A DNA stretch of 22,382 nt, taken from NCBI GenBank assembly GCA_964574775.1, contig CAZNOS010000008.1:1-22382 (forward strand), given 5' to 3'. How positions within the stretch are numbered: position 1 is the first letter of the stretch; each line of letters opens with the position of its first letter. Below the pieces are notes generated by a model. That model saw only the letters and a program-made list of their open reading frames with translations, did no database searches and was not told the origin of the DNA. This DNA is from CABMGO01 sp964574775. GTDB taxonomy: Archaea > Nanobdellota > Nanobdellia > Pacearchaeales > GW2011-AR1. Shown one piece after another: positions 1 through 7,517 of the stretch. Position numbers and translations under genes: made by a program.

Positions 1-825
1 AAAAAAATCAAACACGTAATTATTGTTCAAAATAAAATCGATTTAGTTTCTAAAGAACAAGCATTTGAAAACTACAAAGCAATAAAAGAATTCGTTAAAG
101 GAACAATCGCAGAAAATTCTCCAATCATTCCAGTTTCGGCTCAACAAGAAGTAAACCTAGATAAAATACTAGAGGCGCTTTGCAAAATAGAAGTGCCAGA
201 TAGAAAAATAAATGAAAAACCAATCTTATTAATCGCAAGAAGCTTCGACATTAACAGACCGGGAACGGCACTGAAAGATTTACACGGCGGAGTTTTGGGT
301 GGAGCATTAAAGCAAGGAAAACTAAAAATCGGCGACGAAATAGAGATTAAACCAGGATATAGCTACAAAAAACAAAATCAATTCTACTATCAAACTGTCA
401 AAACAAAAATAGTTTCCATGCACAAAGGAGAATATAGCGTCAAAGAAGCCATACCGGGCGGAAGCTTGGCAATTGAAACAGAACTAGACACAAGTTTGAC
501 AAAAGCAGACGCTCTATCTGGCTGCATTGCGTCCACAGTTGGAAATTTAGACGAAATAACAAGCAATATTACGATAAAATACAGCTTATTCAAAGAAGTT
601 TTTGGAACTGGCGCACATGAAAAAGTAGGTAATCTAATACCAAGCGAACCCTTAATGTTAAGTGTAAATACATCTACAACAGTCGGCACGGTAAAAAAAA
701 TCAAAGGCGACCAAGTAGAACTTGCGCTAAAAATCCCAGTTGTACCGTTAAGGGGCGAATCAATAGGTATCGCAAGAAATATTAATTCTCACTGGCGACT
801 GATCGGATTTGGCGAAATAATATAA
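1..825 (+). CDS. Translation initiation factor aIF2 gamma subunit (3' part)
   Basis: The gene runs in from the left edge; 274 residues plus stop are visible and there is no start in the window. aIF2-gamma is the GTP-binding core of the archaeal eIF2-type factor that brings initiator methionyl-tRNA to the ribosome. The visible part begins in the end of the GTPase domain: the G4 motif NKID lies at about residues 11-14 of the visible protein, and the G5-like PVSAQ follows about 35 residues later. Then comes the domain II beta barrel (RSFDINRPGT, GGVLGGALKQGKLKIGDEI) and domain III, ending in WRLIGFGEII. The RPGT stretch and the GG-rich domain II separate it from EF-Tu/SelB relatives. G1-G3 and any zinc knuckle lie outside. 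An internal GTG at 193 is not a real start because the frame is open and conserved upstream of it. Confidence 0.95.
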   Translation, partial: KKIKHVIIVQNKIDLVSKEQAFENYKAIKEFVKGTIAENSPIIPVSAQQEVNLDKILEALCKIEVPDRKINEKPILLIARSFDINRPGTALKDLHGGVLGGALKQGKLKIGDEIEIKPGYSYKKQNQFYYQTVKTKIVSMHKGEYSVKEAIPGGSLAIETELDTSLTKADALSGCIASTVGNLDEITSNITIKYSLFKEVFGTGAHEKVGNLIPSEPLMLSVNTSTTVGTVKKIKGDQVELALKIPVVPLRGESIGIARNINSHWRLIGFGEII

Positions 826-839
826 AATTCTTTACGATT

Positions 840-1294
840 TTAAGCTCGATATATTTCTACAATTCCACTATTGCAATTTAGAAACGCCAATCTTCCTATT
901 TGACCACCCAAGTCTTCTCCAATTAAATTTATACCATATCTTTCAAATGAATTTCGCACAATTGGAGCCTTTTCTCCATGAGCCCAAAAGCTTCACCACA
1001 TAATGTCGCTTCCAAATCGTCCAAAACTCTTTCTCTTTGAAGCATAGCTTTGACCATTGTATCAATAATATTTTTTGGACCTACGGGTTCTGGTGACCAA
1101 GAAAACCCACCGATATGTGCTAACACGCCCAACTTAGTTTTTGGAGAATAAAGTGTTATAGCTAAACAAGTAGCAATTCCAAACGTTCCAATTAAACTAT
1201 GGCCCTGCCCAACTTTAAATGAATCATCATCCACTTGCAAAGATGCATAACAATCTGGGAAACCATCACTAACTTTAAATTTATTTATTTCCAT
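840..1294 (-). CDS. CheD-like glutamine deamidase, frameshifted as sequenced
   Basis: CheD enzymes deamidate glutamines (in bacteria and some archaea on chemoreceptors) with a Cys-His-Thr catalytic set. Here T37, C43 and H60 lie in GTFGIATC and LGVLAHIGG with spacings of 6 and 17, the same as I recall for Thermotoga CheD (T21, C27, H44). LEATLCGEA matches the family's LEAKxxGGA. The frame open from the ATG stops early at about 929. A shift near 970-985 moves into a second frame that encodes FERYGINLIGEDLGG, QIGRLAF and a typical C-terminal strand, ending at 840. This is the expected CheD C-terminus, so one base appears to be missing; the repaired protein would be about 151 residues. The start is two bases after the surface glycoprotein stop, with no TATA box of its own, which suggests co-transcription. 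No chemotaxis gene is near. The frameshift could be an assembly error or true decay. Confidence 0.8.
970..985 (-). other. Probable single-base frameshift inside the CheD-like gene
   Basis: The minus strand here reads GGG, CTCATGGAG, AAAAGG. Upstream codons give the CheD N-terminal part and downstream codons give the CheD C-terminal part only in a frame displaced by one base. Adding one G to the GGG run (983-985) would give EAFGAHGEKAPIVRNSF, a smooth join. The AAAAGG run at 968-973 is another possible site. A programmed frameshift is not excluded, but no convincing slippery heptamer plus downstream structure was seen. Confidence 0.65.
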
Positions 1295-1296
1295 AT

Positions 1297-2910
1297 TTAA
1301 CTTAGAACTCTAGCCAAAACAACTACTAATATTACTATCATAATTAAAATAATTCCGCCAAGTAAAATTAGCATAAGTGTGCCTAAGCCCATTTGACCAT
1401 TATCACCTGACGCAGGAAGTGAATCTCCCAGAACCAAAACGGTCTCATTCTGATTATCGATAAATATAGAACCATCTTCTACTGGCTCACAATCATTACA
1501 GCCATTACAATCTTCGTCATCGTCATCTCCGTTATTAAAATCAACTGAAAAATTAACAGAATCAAAAACAATAGCCCCTGTGCTGTTGTTCGCCCAAGCC
1601 ATTAAATTGTAATCTCCCTCTTCTAAATTTAAAAATAAGATTCCATTATAAGTTATGTTTGTTCCATTATAATTATACCACACATTTGTTCCATTACTAG
1701 AAATATTTAACAAAATCCTTCCATCGTCGTAAGTTGTAGCAATCGGACTAATTATATCGATAAATAAAGTTGTATTTATAACAACAGAACTATTCACTAA
1801 CGTGACAACTACAGAATCACAATCTGTTCCGTTTACATTTGTTCCACAAACAGCAAAGCTATTTGATCCAAAACTAATATTTACTATTCTTGACAAATTA
1901 TAATTTCCGCCAGAATAACCTACACCATTAACACTCCAATTATTAACCACCTGATTAGCGCTCGCATTAAGATTTATTAAATAAGGAGAATAGTTTGAAT
2001 TAAAAATCATTCCATTTGCTGGATAATTAATAACCACGTTTAAACCACTATTATTCGCCAAACAAACTCCGTTATAACAACCGTTAATACAAGTCTCAAT
2101 AATTTGAACATTATTTTGACTATTAGCAAAACAAGAACTAGAAGTACATCCTCTGTCCACACTCGTCACGTTTTTAACAACATTATTTCCNNNNNNNNNN
2201 NNNNNNNNNNNNNNNNNNNNNNNNNNNNNNNNNNNNNNNNNNNNNNNNNNNNNNNNNNNNNNNNNNNNNNNNNNNNNNNNNNNNNNNNNNCAATTAGCTA
2301 CTACACTTGCCCCATCATCACAATAAACCAATCCACTATCTACGTCAGTTTGCGAAATGCAACTCGCAACTTTATATGAATAAGGATGAACTGATTCTCC
2401 AACTCCCTGAACCCAGAATTTATTTTTAGAACTACTAATACTAATAGGATTTCTCAAAACGCACATTTTATTTCCGCTTCCTAAATCTGCCACATTTTGA
2501 TATATAGACAATTCTCCCCACGCAGAAGACACACCCACTCTCATTTTTTCGTTATTCCCAGCAGAAGTATACGCATACCATGCCTTTAACATAACATAAT
2601 AATTAGCAGACTGCGGAACAGAAACACTTTGTCCAACCGCACCGCTACTCATCAATAAACAATCTGTACGTCCAACCTCAGCTATCTCTCCACAAATTAA
2701 TTCATACGGTATATCATTATCCCAAATCTGTTTATACCAATCAACGCCCAATTTAGAACTCGAACAAGCTGGATACGCGTCGCCACACACAACATAATCA
2801 TTTTTATCTCTTAAATTAATCCATCCAGAATCATAAGCCGAAACAAAATTTACCGATAAAACTAAGGCTAATGCGAAAATTACAAGTGCGATTTCTGTTT
2901 TACTTCTCAT
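1297..2910 (-). CDS. Secreted, membrane-anchored surface glycoprotein, broken by an assembly gap
   Basis: I do not recognise a named family. The start is taken at the ATG (2910); a GTG four codons earlier is also in frame. The N-terminus is a signal peptide (MRSKTEIALVIFALALVLS, probable cleavage after VSA). The mature part begins SGWINLRDK and is rich in Cys. After the gap come GCTSSSC and ETCINGCYNGVC, then two beta-sandwich-like stretches (NYPANG...SFGSN; IDIISPIAT...GDYNLMAW) of the kind seen in archaeal surface proteins, an acidic Cys cluster (DDDDEDCNGCNDC), and a hydrophobic C-terminal helix of about 25 residues ending LARVLS. Many N-x-S/T sequons indicate N-glycosylation. It is therefore probably anchored in the membrane facing outward. 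The 100 N's are of unknown true length, so the two halves belonging to one gene is likely but not proven. Confidence 0.7.
   Translation of the reverse strand: MRSKTEIALVIFALALVLSVNFVSAYDSGWINLRDKNDYVVCGDAYPACSSSKLGVDWYKQIWDNDIPYELICGEIAEVGRTDCLLMSSGAVGQSVSVPQSANYYVMLKAWYAYTSAGNNEKMRVGVSSAWGELSIYQNVADLGSGNKMCVLRNPISISSSKNKFWVQGVGESVHPYSYKVASCISQTDVDSGLVYCDDGASVVANXXXXXXXXXXXXXXXXXXXXXXXXXXXXXXXXXXGNNVVKNVTSVDRGCTSSSCFANSQNNVQIIETCINGCYNGVCLANNSGLNVVINYPANGMIFNSNYSPYLINLNASANQVVNNWSVNGVGYSGGNYNLSRIVNISFGSNSFAVCGTNVNGTDCDSVVVTLVNSSVVINTTLFIDIISPIATTYDDGRILLNISSNGTNVWYNYNGTNITYNGILFLNLEEGDYNLMAWANNSTGAIVFDSVNFSVDFNNGDDDDEDCNGCNDCEPVEDGSIFIDNQNETVLVLGDSLPASGDNGQMGLGTLMLILLGGIILIMIVILVVVLARVLS
2191..2290. 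other. Assembly gap (100 N)
   Basis: One hundred consecutive N's. This is the conventional size for a scaffold gap of unknown length. It is not a multiple of three, so the apparent open frame across it carries no information. Confidence 0.98.
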
Positions 2911-2955
2911 CTTTAAATTCACACTTCTTCTTTCCGCTGGTCTAAATAGTTACAA

Positions 2956-2979
2956 CTATAAAATAACAACTATTTATAA
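2956..2979 (-). promoter_or_regulatory. TATA-like elements upstream of the surface glycoprotein
   Basis: On the minus strand, tttataaata (2979-2970) matches the archaeal TATA consensus and ttttatag (2963-2956) is a weaker second match. Either would give a leader of about 25-40 bases, in which ggaaag may act as a weak ribosome binding site. This gene does not show the fixed 25-base TATA-to-ATG spacing seen at most genes here. Confidence 0.4.
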
Positions 2980-3011
2980 ACTTTGCCCTTTTCTTTATTC
3001 TCAGTCCCAAT

Positions 3012-3021
3012 CCTTAAAAAC
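3012..3021 (+). promoter_or_regulatory. TATA box of the VTT-family gene
   Basis: ccttaaaaac is centred about 27 bases before the ATG at 3043, the spacing expected for a leaderless archaeal transcript. Confidence 0.55.
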
Positions 3022-3042
3022 CCAATTAGCCATTGATAAAAG

Positions 3043-3732
3043 ATGGAAATTCCACAAATAGAAAAAGAGCCCAATAGGAATATACGTAAACTAAAATTTT
3101 GGATACTTATTGGATTTATAGCGCTATGTGTAATCGGTTCAATATACTGGCACACTCAAGACTATTCAGTCAGAGATAGTTTCAAACACATTAAGGAATC
3201 ACGCTACGCTCCGACATATTTTATTTTATTATCAATCGCCCTATCTTTTATACCCATATTGCCGGTTCTTTTCACAGGCGGATTCATATTCAAATTCATA
3301 CCTGCCGTTATATATGCACTAATTGCCTCTTTAATTTTTTCTACCCTAGTTTTCTATATGGCAAGAATTTTAGGAAGAGACTATTTCGAATCCTGCGAAC
3401 CAAAGAATAAAAAATTTAGGAAAATAGACCTGAAAATCAGAGAAGACCCATTTGAAAACCTATTATTATTACGATTCTTTTTTATTATTCCACCAGAAGT
3501 AATAAATGTATACGCTGGGCTAACACGAATTAAATTTAGATATTTTATTCTTTCCACACTAATCGCCAATATCCCACTAACAATATGTTCAATCGGATTA
3601 ATAAGAGGAAGAGTTGTTAACGATCCATTCTCTTTTTACAGTTCAATTTTAGGCTTTGCAGTAATGCTAGCTGTGTCAATAATTTTTTCAGAAAAAATAA
3701 GAAATAAAATCAAAAAATATTTCAAAAAATAG
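3043..3732 (+). CDS. VTT/DedA (SNARE-associated, TVP38/TMEM64-like) membrane protein
   Basis: A 229-residue integral membrane protein with hydrophobic segments at about 19-36, 58-78, 86-108, 140-158, 166-186 and 198-216 and a basic tail. The family signatures are visible: the re-entrant-type FTGGFIFKF (77-85) after a proline-rich helix, and RFFFIIPPEVINVYAGLTR (144-162) followed by the KFRYF stretch, matching the arginine/proline VTT motif of PF09335. Members are linked to lipid scrambling or undecaprenyl-phosphate/lipid-carrier transport and membrane maintenance; the substrate in archaea is not known. It stands alone, divergent from the surface glycoprotein gene and convergent with ktrA. The start is supported by the TATA box 27 bases upstream. 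The family call is confident; the specific role is not. Confidence 0.85.
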   Translation: MEIPQIEKEPNRNIRKLKFWILIGFIALCVIGSIYWHTQDYSVRDSFKHIKESRYAPTYFILLSIALSFIPILPVLFTGGFIFKFIPAVIYALIASLIFSTLVFYMARILGRDYFESCEPKNKKFRKIDLKIREDPFENLLLLRFFFIIPPEVINVYAGLTRIKFRYFILSTLIANIPLTICSIGLIRGRVVNDPFSFYSSILGFAVMLAVSIIFSEKIRNKIKKYFKK

Positions 3733-3756
3733 AAACATATTTTACCCAAATAACAA

Positions 3757-4431
3757 TTACGCTTCCTTAATTTTGCGACCAAATTTCTTACTAAAATTAA
3801 CTATATCTTTGGTTGCTCCCACAATTACCAAGACATTATTTTTCTCAACCTTTTGATCAGCAGAAGGAACAACAATAACTTTATCATTTTCTCTAATCGC
3901 TAAAATTGAAATCGAATATTTGCTTCTTAATTTTAAACTATCAATAGCCTTACCAATAAACTCACTAGGAGCTTGAACTTCAGCAACCTGATAATCAGGA
4001 GATATTTCAATATATTCCAAAATATCCGACGAAGTTATCTGATTTGCTAATCTCACCGCGCTCTCTTTTTCTGGATAAATAACTCTGGTTGCGCCAATCT
4101 TTTGTAAAATTTTACCCTCTTCGTCTGTCCTCGCTCTTACAATAATATTTGGAATTCCTATTTCCTTCAAATTTAAAACAGTCAAATAAATATCCGGACT
4201 TTCAGCGGACAAACAAACGATTGCAGTATCGCAAGCCGACACGCCTCCGTTAATCAAGCACTGCTTATCTGTGCAATCCAAAATCGTAGCCGAAGTCACA
4301 TAATCCCTCAATACAGAAGTGGCTTCCTCATCTTTGTCAAATGCGAAAACTTGTTGTCCCAAACCCTCGAGCGTTGTTGCAACTTGACTACCAAACTGCC
4401 CAAGTCCAATCACCGCAAAATTCTTTTTCAT
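3757..4431 (-). CDS. ktrA: Potassium uptake regulatory subunit, KtrA/TrkA family (RCK domains)
   Basis: A 224-residue cytoplasmic gating ring subunit that binds nucleotide and controls the KtrB channel. The N-terminal Rossmann fold starts MKKNFAVIGLGQFG (GxGxxG) with the acidic strand end FAFDKDEE about 20 residues later. RCK-N continues through DCTD, AIVCLSAESPD, IIVRARTDEE and ATRVIYPEKE. The TrkA-C domain occupies the last 80 residues (SILAIRENDKVIVVPSADQ, KNNVLVIVGATKDI). The start chosen is the ATG at 4431, because a TATA box is centred 25 bases upstream and the Rossmann strand begins at once; an in-frame GTG at 4440 would add three residues. It lies directly downstream of ktrB, but the local TATA suggests it can also be transcribed on its own. 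Confidence 0.93.
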   Translation of the reverse strand: MKKNFAVIGLGQFGSQVATTLEGLGQQVFAFDKDEEATSVLRDYVTSATILDCTDKQCLINGGVSACDTAIVCLSAESPDIYLTVLNLKEIGIPNIIVRARTDEEGKILQKIGATRVIYPEKESAVRLANQITSSDILEYIEISPDYQVAEVQAPSEFIGKAIDSLKLRSKYSISILAIRENDKVIVVPSADQKVEKNNVLVIVGATKDIVNFSKKFGRKIKEA

Positions 4432-4450
4432 ACTACACACACTCTTTTCT

Positions 4451-4461
4451 CATTTAAAAAC
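4451..4461 (-). promoter_or_regulatory. TATA box of ktrA
   Basis: gtttttaaatg on the minus strand is centred 25 bases before the ATG at 4431. It lies in the 30-base gap between ktrB and ktrA and favours the ATG over the upstream GTG as the start. Confidence 0.55.
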
Positions 4462-5883
4462 CTAACCAACCGCAACATTTTCCTCAGGATAGCTAATTTT
4501 AGAACGATCTTTTTTAGTTAATAGAGTTATTATCGCAAGCGGAGTAATTCTTCCTATAAACATCAAAATTACTAAAGAGCATTTAGAAAAACTTGTTAAG
4601 AACGGAGTGATTCCTGTCGTTAATCCTACGGTTCCGAATGCCGAAAAAACTTCGAAGATTATTTGGCTTAGTTTAAATGGCTCGAATGCTATCAGTAAGA
4701 AAATAAAAAACCAAATTACAACAACTGACGAGAAAAAAAGCAAAAGTGCTCTATTCAACGTGCCATAATTTATTTTTCTACCGAAAGCCTCTGGTTCTTC
4801 TTTATTACGAAGGCTAGACACAAACCATAGAACCAAAACCGCAAAAGTGCTCGTTTTTATACCCGCACCCGTACCACCTGGCGAAGCACCCACAAACATC
4901 AAAAAACATAGTAATAGCAAAGTTGGAGTAGCAATATTATCTAATGGAATCGTATTAAATCCAGCAGTTCTTGCACTTACAGATTGAAAAACTGAAATCA
5001 TTGCCTTATTAGCGGGACTATAACCATCTAGTGCATTATTATTTTCAAAGAAATAAAAACCAACTGCACCCAAGACAATTAAAATCAAAGAAGTTGTTAA
5101 AACTATTTTACTATGAAGAGCCAATCCCCTTTTTTCTTTTCTTAAAACCTGCAATAAATCTGAAATAACCAAAAATCCTATTCCGCCTAAAAATATCAAA
5201 GCGGCTATCGCGAAATTCAAAATAAAGTCAAAATTATATTCAGTAAAACTTTTGAAACTTCCCATTAAATCGAAACCAGCGTTGTTAAACGCGCTCATTC
5301 CATGAAAAATCGCCATCCAAAGACCCTTAGAGTCGCCCATATGTCGCCAAACAGAAAATAGTAACATAATTCCTATAGCTTCAAATGCAATAATTGTTAA
5401 AAAAACTTTTTTTGCAAGCCTAAAGATCTCACCAATAGAAGGCAAATTAAGTGATTCTTTTACAAAAACAGCATATTTCGCACCCCACACATTCCTCGCA
5501 AAAAAGAAAAAAGAAATAATTGTCATATAACCCAAGCCACCCAAATTAATTAAAATTAAAATAATAACGTGTCCACTCGTCGTAAAAGAATTCAGAACAT
5601 CTAGAGTATTTAGTCCTGTAACGGTAGAAGCAGAAGCTGCAGTGAATAAAGCATCGACATATGAAACATTTGCACCTTCTTTTTGAAAAACCGGCATCCA
5701 AAGAAGCAAACTTCCTATTAAAATAGTAAATATCAATAAAAAAACCAAGAAATTCAACGGATGAATCTTCTTCTTTAAAATTGGCTCTGGAAACTTTTTA
5801 AAAGTTATAATATCCCTAAACATATTAGGCTCGGGAAACTTATTGAATGATATGATATCTTCAAATCCACTCTCTTTTTCCAT
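4462..5883 (-). CDS. ktrB: Potassium channel/transporter subunit, KtrB/TrkH family
   Basis: A 473-residue membrane protein, the ion-conducting partner of KtrA. All four pore loops of the MPM fold are visible, each with its selectivity-filter glycine: TVTGL (87-91), NNAGF (200-204), RTAGF (305-309) and GTVGLT (417-422). The intramembrane loop GASPGGTGAGIKT (332-344) is also family-typical. The N-terminus is unusual: before the first transmembrane helix (about 43-63) it carries a tandem duplication, DIISFNKFPEP (9-19) and DIITFKKFPEP (24-34), 15 residues apart. The pair ktrB-ktrA is in the usual functional combination and would import potassium for osmotic balance, matching the nearby mscL. The start is supported by a TATA box 25 bases upstream. 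Confidence 0.94.
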   Translation of the reverse strand: MEKESGFEDIISFNKFPEPNMFRDIITFKKFPEPILKKKIHPLNFLVFLLIFTILIGSLLLWMPVFQKEGANVSYVDALFTAASASTVTGLNTLDVLNSFTTSGHVIILILINLGGLGYMTIISFFFFARNVWGAKYAVFVKESLNLPSIGEIFRLAKKVFLTIIAFEAIGIMLLFSVWRHMGDSKGLWMAIFHGMSAFNNAGFDLMGSFKSFTEYNFDFILNFAIAALIFLGGIGFLVISDLLQVLRKEKRGLALHSKIVLTTSLILIVLGAVGFYFFENNNALDGYSPANKAMISVFQSVSARTAGFNTIPLDNIATPTLLLLCFLMFVGASPGGTGAGIKTSTFAVLVLWFVSSLRNKEEPEAFGRKINYGTLNRALLLFFSSVVVIWFFIFLLIAFEPFKLSQIIFEVFSAFGTVGLTTGITPFLTSFSKCSLVILMFIGRITPLAIITLLTKKDRSKISYPEENVAVG

Positions 5884-5887
5884 AAAA

Positions 5888-5906
5888 AATACAATCCAAA
5901 TGTATT
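5888..5906. repeat. Inverted repeat between the ktrB TATA box and start codon
   Basis: aataca, a 7-base spacer, tgtatt: a perfect 6-base inverted repeat covering the expected transcription start of ktrB. It could be an operator. At this AT content chance occurrence is possible. Confidence 0.3.
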
Positions 5907-5913
5907 TTTAAAT
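5904..5913 (-). promoter_or_regulatory. TATA box of ktrB
   Basis: atttaaaaat on the minus strand is centred 25 bases before the ATG at 5883, consistent with a leaderless transcript. Confidence 0.55.
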
Positions 5914-5940
5914 TAACCTAAAACCAAACATCCCAACAGA

Positions 5941-5950
5941 TTTATAAAAG
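5941..5950 (+). promoter_or_regulatory. TATA box of the 5977-6862 gene pair
   Basis: tttataaaag is centred about 31 bases before the ATG at 5977, leaving a leader of only a few bases (aagaga). Confidence 0.55.
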
Positions 5951-5976
5951 CGGTCATCCTATTAATAAAAAAGAGA

Positions 5977-6414
5977 ATGAAAGACTACTTTATCCCAACA
6001 GAGAGAATTTGGTATATTCTTGGTGGAATTTTACTTTTTGTATTAGCTATGTCACTTTTAAGCTTTCCAATCAGCTCTTTTATGAGTATAAGTCCAGAAG
6101 CATCCACAAAATTCGAAATAGGATGGCCAACGACATTTATAACAATCGACTTAATGAATCCAGATTCAATCCCAATAAAATGGCTTTCACTAATTCTCAG
6201 CTTTATTAGTTATTGCGTCGTGGCTTATATAATTGATGTAACGATTTCTGTAATAATAATTGGATTAAAAAAACCGATGACTATAGATGAAACATTCACG
6301 CAAGCCAGAAAGGCATACTTCTATCACAAAAGCCAGGGAACAGAAGAAACGAAAATAAAAGAATTATTTCAAAAAAAAGGATGGAAAGACAAAGATATAG
6401 AAAAGTTAAAATAA
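5977..6414 (+). CDS. Small two-helix membrane protein with helical C-terminal domain
   Basis: I do not recognise this 145-residue protein. It has two hydrophobic segments, about 12-34 and 70-96, separated by a loop of roughly 35 residues rich in Pro and Ser (SPEASTKFEIGWP). A soluble C-terminal part (about 100-145) is charged and helical, ending EETKIKELFQKKGWKDKDIEKLK. The last 30 residues look like a small UBA-like or SHOCT-like helical hairpin (KIKELFQKKGWKDKDIEKL), the kind of module that binds a protein partner, but this is only a resemblance. The stop is followed after one base by the Nudix gene start, so the two are surely co-transcribed. Confidence 0.75.
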   Translation: MKDYFIPTERIWYILGGILLFVLAMSLLSFPISSFMSISPEASTKFEIGWPTTFITIDLMNPDSIPIKWLSLILSFISYCVVAYIIDVTISVIIIGLKKPMTIDETFTQARKAYFYHKSQGTEETKIKELFQKKGWKDKDIEKLK

Positions 6415-6415
6415 A

Positions 6416-6862
6416 ATGTTAAAATCTAATCTATTGTTAAAATATAGAAAAGCCATTTTTGTAGTTATTTACAAAAAAGAAAATAATAAACCATTTTATT
6501 TAATTCTCAAAAGATATAAGCACTGGAAAGGATGGGAATTCGCTAAAGGCGGAATAGACGAAGGAGAAACGGAGCTCGAAACAGCAAAAAGAGAATTAAA
6601 AGAAGAATGTGGATTAAAACTAAAATCAATTAAAAATCACAACGTAAAGGGAAAATACAAATATCCTCACCAGTTTCCAGACAGAGACGGAATCATCGGT
6701 CAAACATATTCTTTGTATTCAGCAGAAGTTTATCCAGGAGAAGTCAAGATAGACAAAAACGAACACTCCGACTATAAGTGGCTCGAATATAAAGACGCAC
6801 TCAAAACACTCTCAAAACAAAATCAAAAAGTATGTTTGGGAATTGTAAATAAAAGAATTTAA
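6416..6862 (+). CDS. Nudix hydrolase, Ap4A-hydrolase-like
   Basis: A 148-residue Nudix protein. The complete Nudix box is at residues 45-67: G45, E51 and R59-E60-L61 with E63-E64 and G66 (GGIDEGE ... RELKEECGL), so the metal-binding glutamates are intact. The HWKGWEFAKGGI stretch just before it resembles the WxFPKG of diadenosine-tetraphosphate hydrolases, which suggests a dinucleoside polyphosphate or related substrate; substrate choice cannot be read with certainty from sequence. The start follows the membrane protein stop by one base. The 3' end overlaps the convergent gene's stop by four bases. Confidence 0.9.
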   Translation: MLKSNLLLKYRKAIFVVIYKKENNKPFYLILKRYKHWKGWEFAKGGIDEGETELETAKRELKEECGLKLKSIKNHNVKGKYKYPHQFPDRDGIIGQTYSLYSAEVYPGEVKIDKNEHSDYKWLEYKDALKTLSKQNQKVCLGIVNKRI

Positions 6863-7464
6863 CCTATAGATTCTAACGCCAAATAGATATTCGTATCAAA
6901 TAATCTTCTCTCAACAGACTCATTTTTTCCAAAACACTGAATAATAAGTTTTCCAGCCAAATTCTCTAATTCCCCAACATCTCCGACAAAAGTCAGATAA
7001 TCAGAATATTTTCTGATTCTAGATCCAGCATTACCAAAAGAAATTCTTCTAGAACTACTCTCCTCATTATCAGAAATATCAGCTATTATCTCATTATCTG
7101 CATTTAAAACATAACCCGTTAAGTTCGGAGTTGTTTGAAAAAAATTAAGTTTAAGGGCAGACATTCTTCTATTAAATCCCATAGATCTGCCAGAAAACGC
7201 ACCCTCTTCTCTTTCTGAAACAGCAAAACCACATTGTATTGCCCCATTTTTTCTAGCGGTTACATTAAATTCAGCATACCAAAGAGGAGATGGTAATTCA
7301 ACCTGATTAGATATGGCACCGCATGTTGTAAGTTTTTTAGTTTTTCCCTTAAGTATATCCGTATCCACCCACTTACCTTCGTCTAGCTCGTCTTTAATTA
7401 CCAACTCTTCACGCGAAAAATCCCAAAAACACTTCAATGAATCTCTGTCTACATTCAATCTCAT
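6859..7464 (-). CDS. Unrecognised soluble protein, beta-rich
   Basis: No family recognised. The start is set at the ATG 7464 (protein begins MRLNVDRDSLKCFW), giving 201 residues, because a TATA box is centred 25.5 bases upstream of it; an upstream TTG at 7497 would place that TATA box inside the gene. There is no signal peptide or membrane helix. The sequence alternates short beta-type stretches (WYAEFNVTARKNGAIQCGF, KLIIQCFG) with charged and serine-rich turns (DISDNEESSSRR), and holds four cysteines with no obvious metal-site spacing. It is the gene after mscL on the same strand, 53 bases away, with its own promoter. Its stop overlaps the end of the convergent Nudix gene. Confidence 0.7.
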   Translation of the reverse strand: MRLNVDRDSLKCFWDFSREELVIKDELDEGKWVDTDILKGKTKKLTTCGAISNQVELPSPLWYAEFNVTARKNGAIQCGFAVSEREEGAFSGRSMGFNRRMSALKLNFFQTTPNLTGYVLNADNEIIADISDNEESSSRRISFGNAGSRIRKYSDYLTFVGDVGELENLAGKLIIQCFGKNESVERRLFDTNIYLALESIG

Positions 7465-7484
7465 AAAAAAAAACATATTTTGAG

Positions 7485-7494
7485 TATTTTTAAG
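7485..7494 (-). promoter_or_regulatory. TATA box of the 6859-7464 gene
   Basis: cttaaaaata on the minus strand, centred 25.5 bases before ATG 7464. It decides that start against the upstream TTG. Confidence 0.55.
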
Positions 7495-7517
7495 CAATTA
7501 TGTAGTCTAGAATATAA

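Noticed and set aside
390..704. Minus-strand open frame opposite aIF2-gamma
   Set aside because: It is a shadow of a strongly conserved gene on the other strand.
7465..7497. TTG start for the 6859 gene
   Set aside because: It would place a well-positioned TATA box inside the gene; ATG 7464 fits better.
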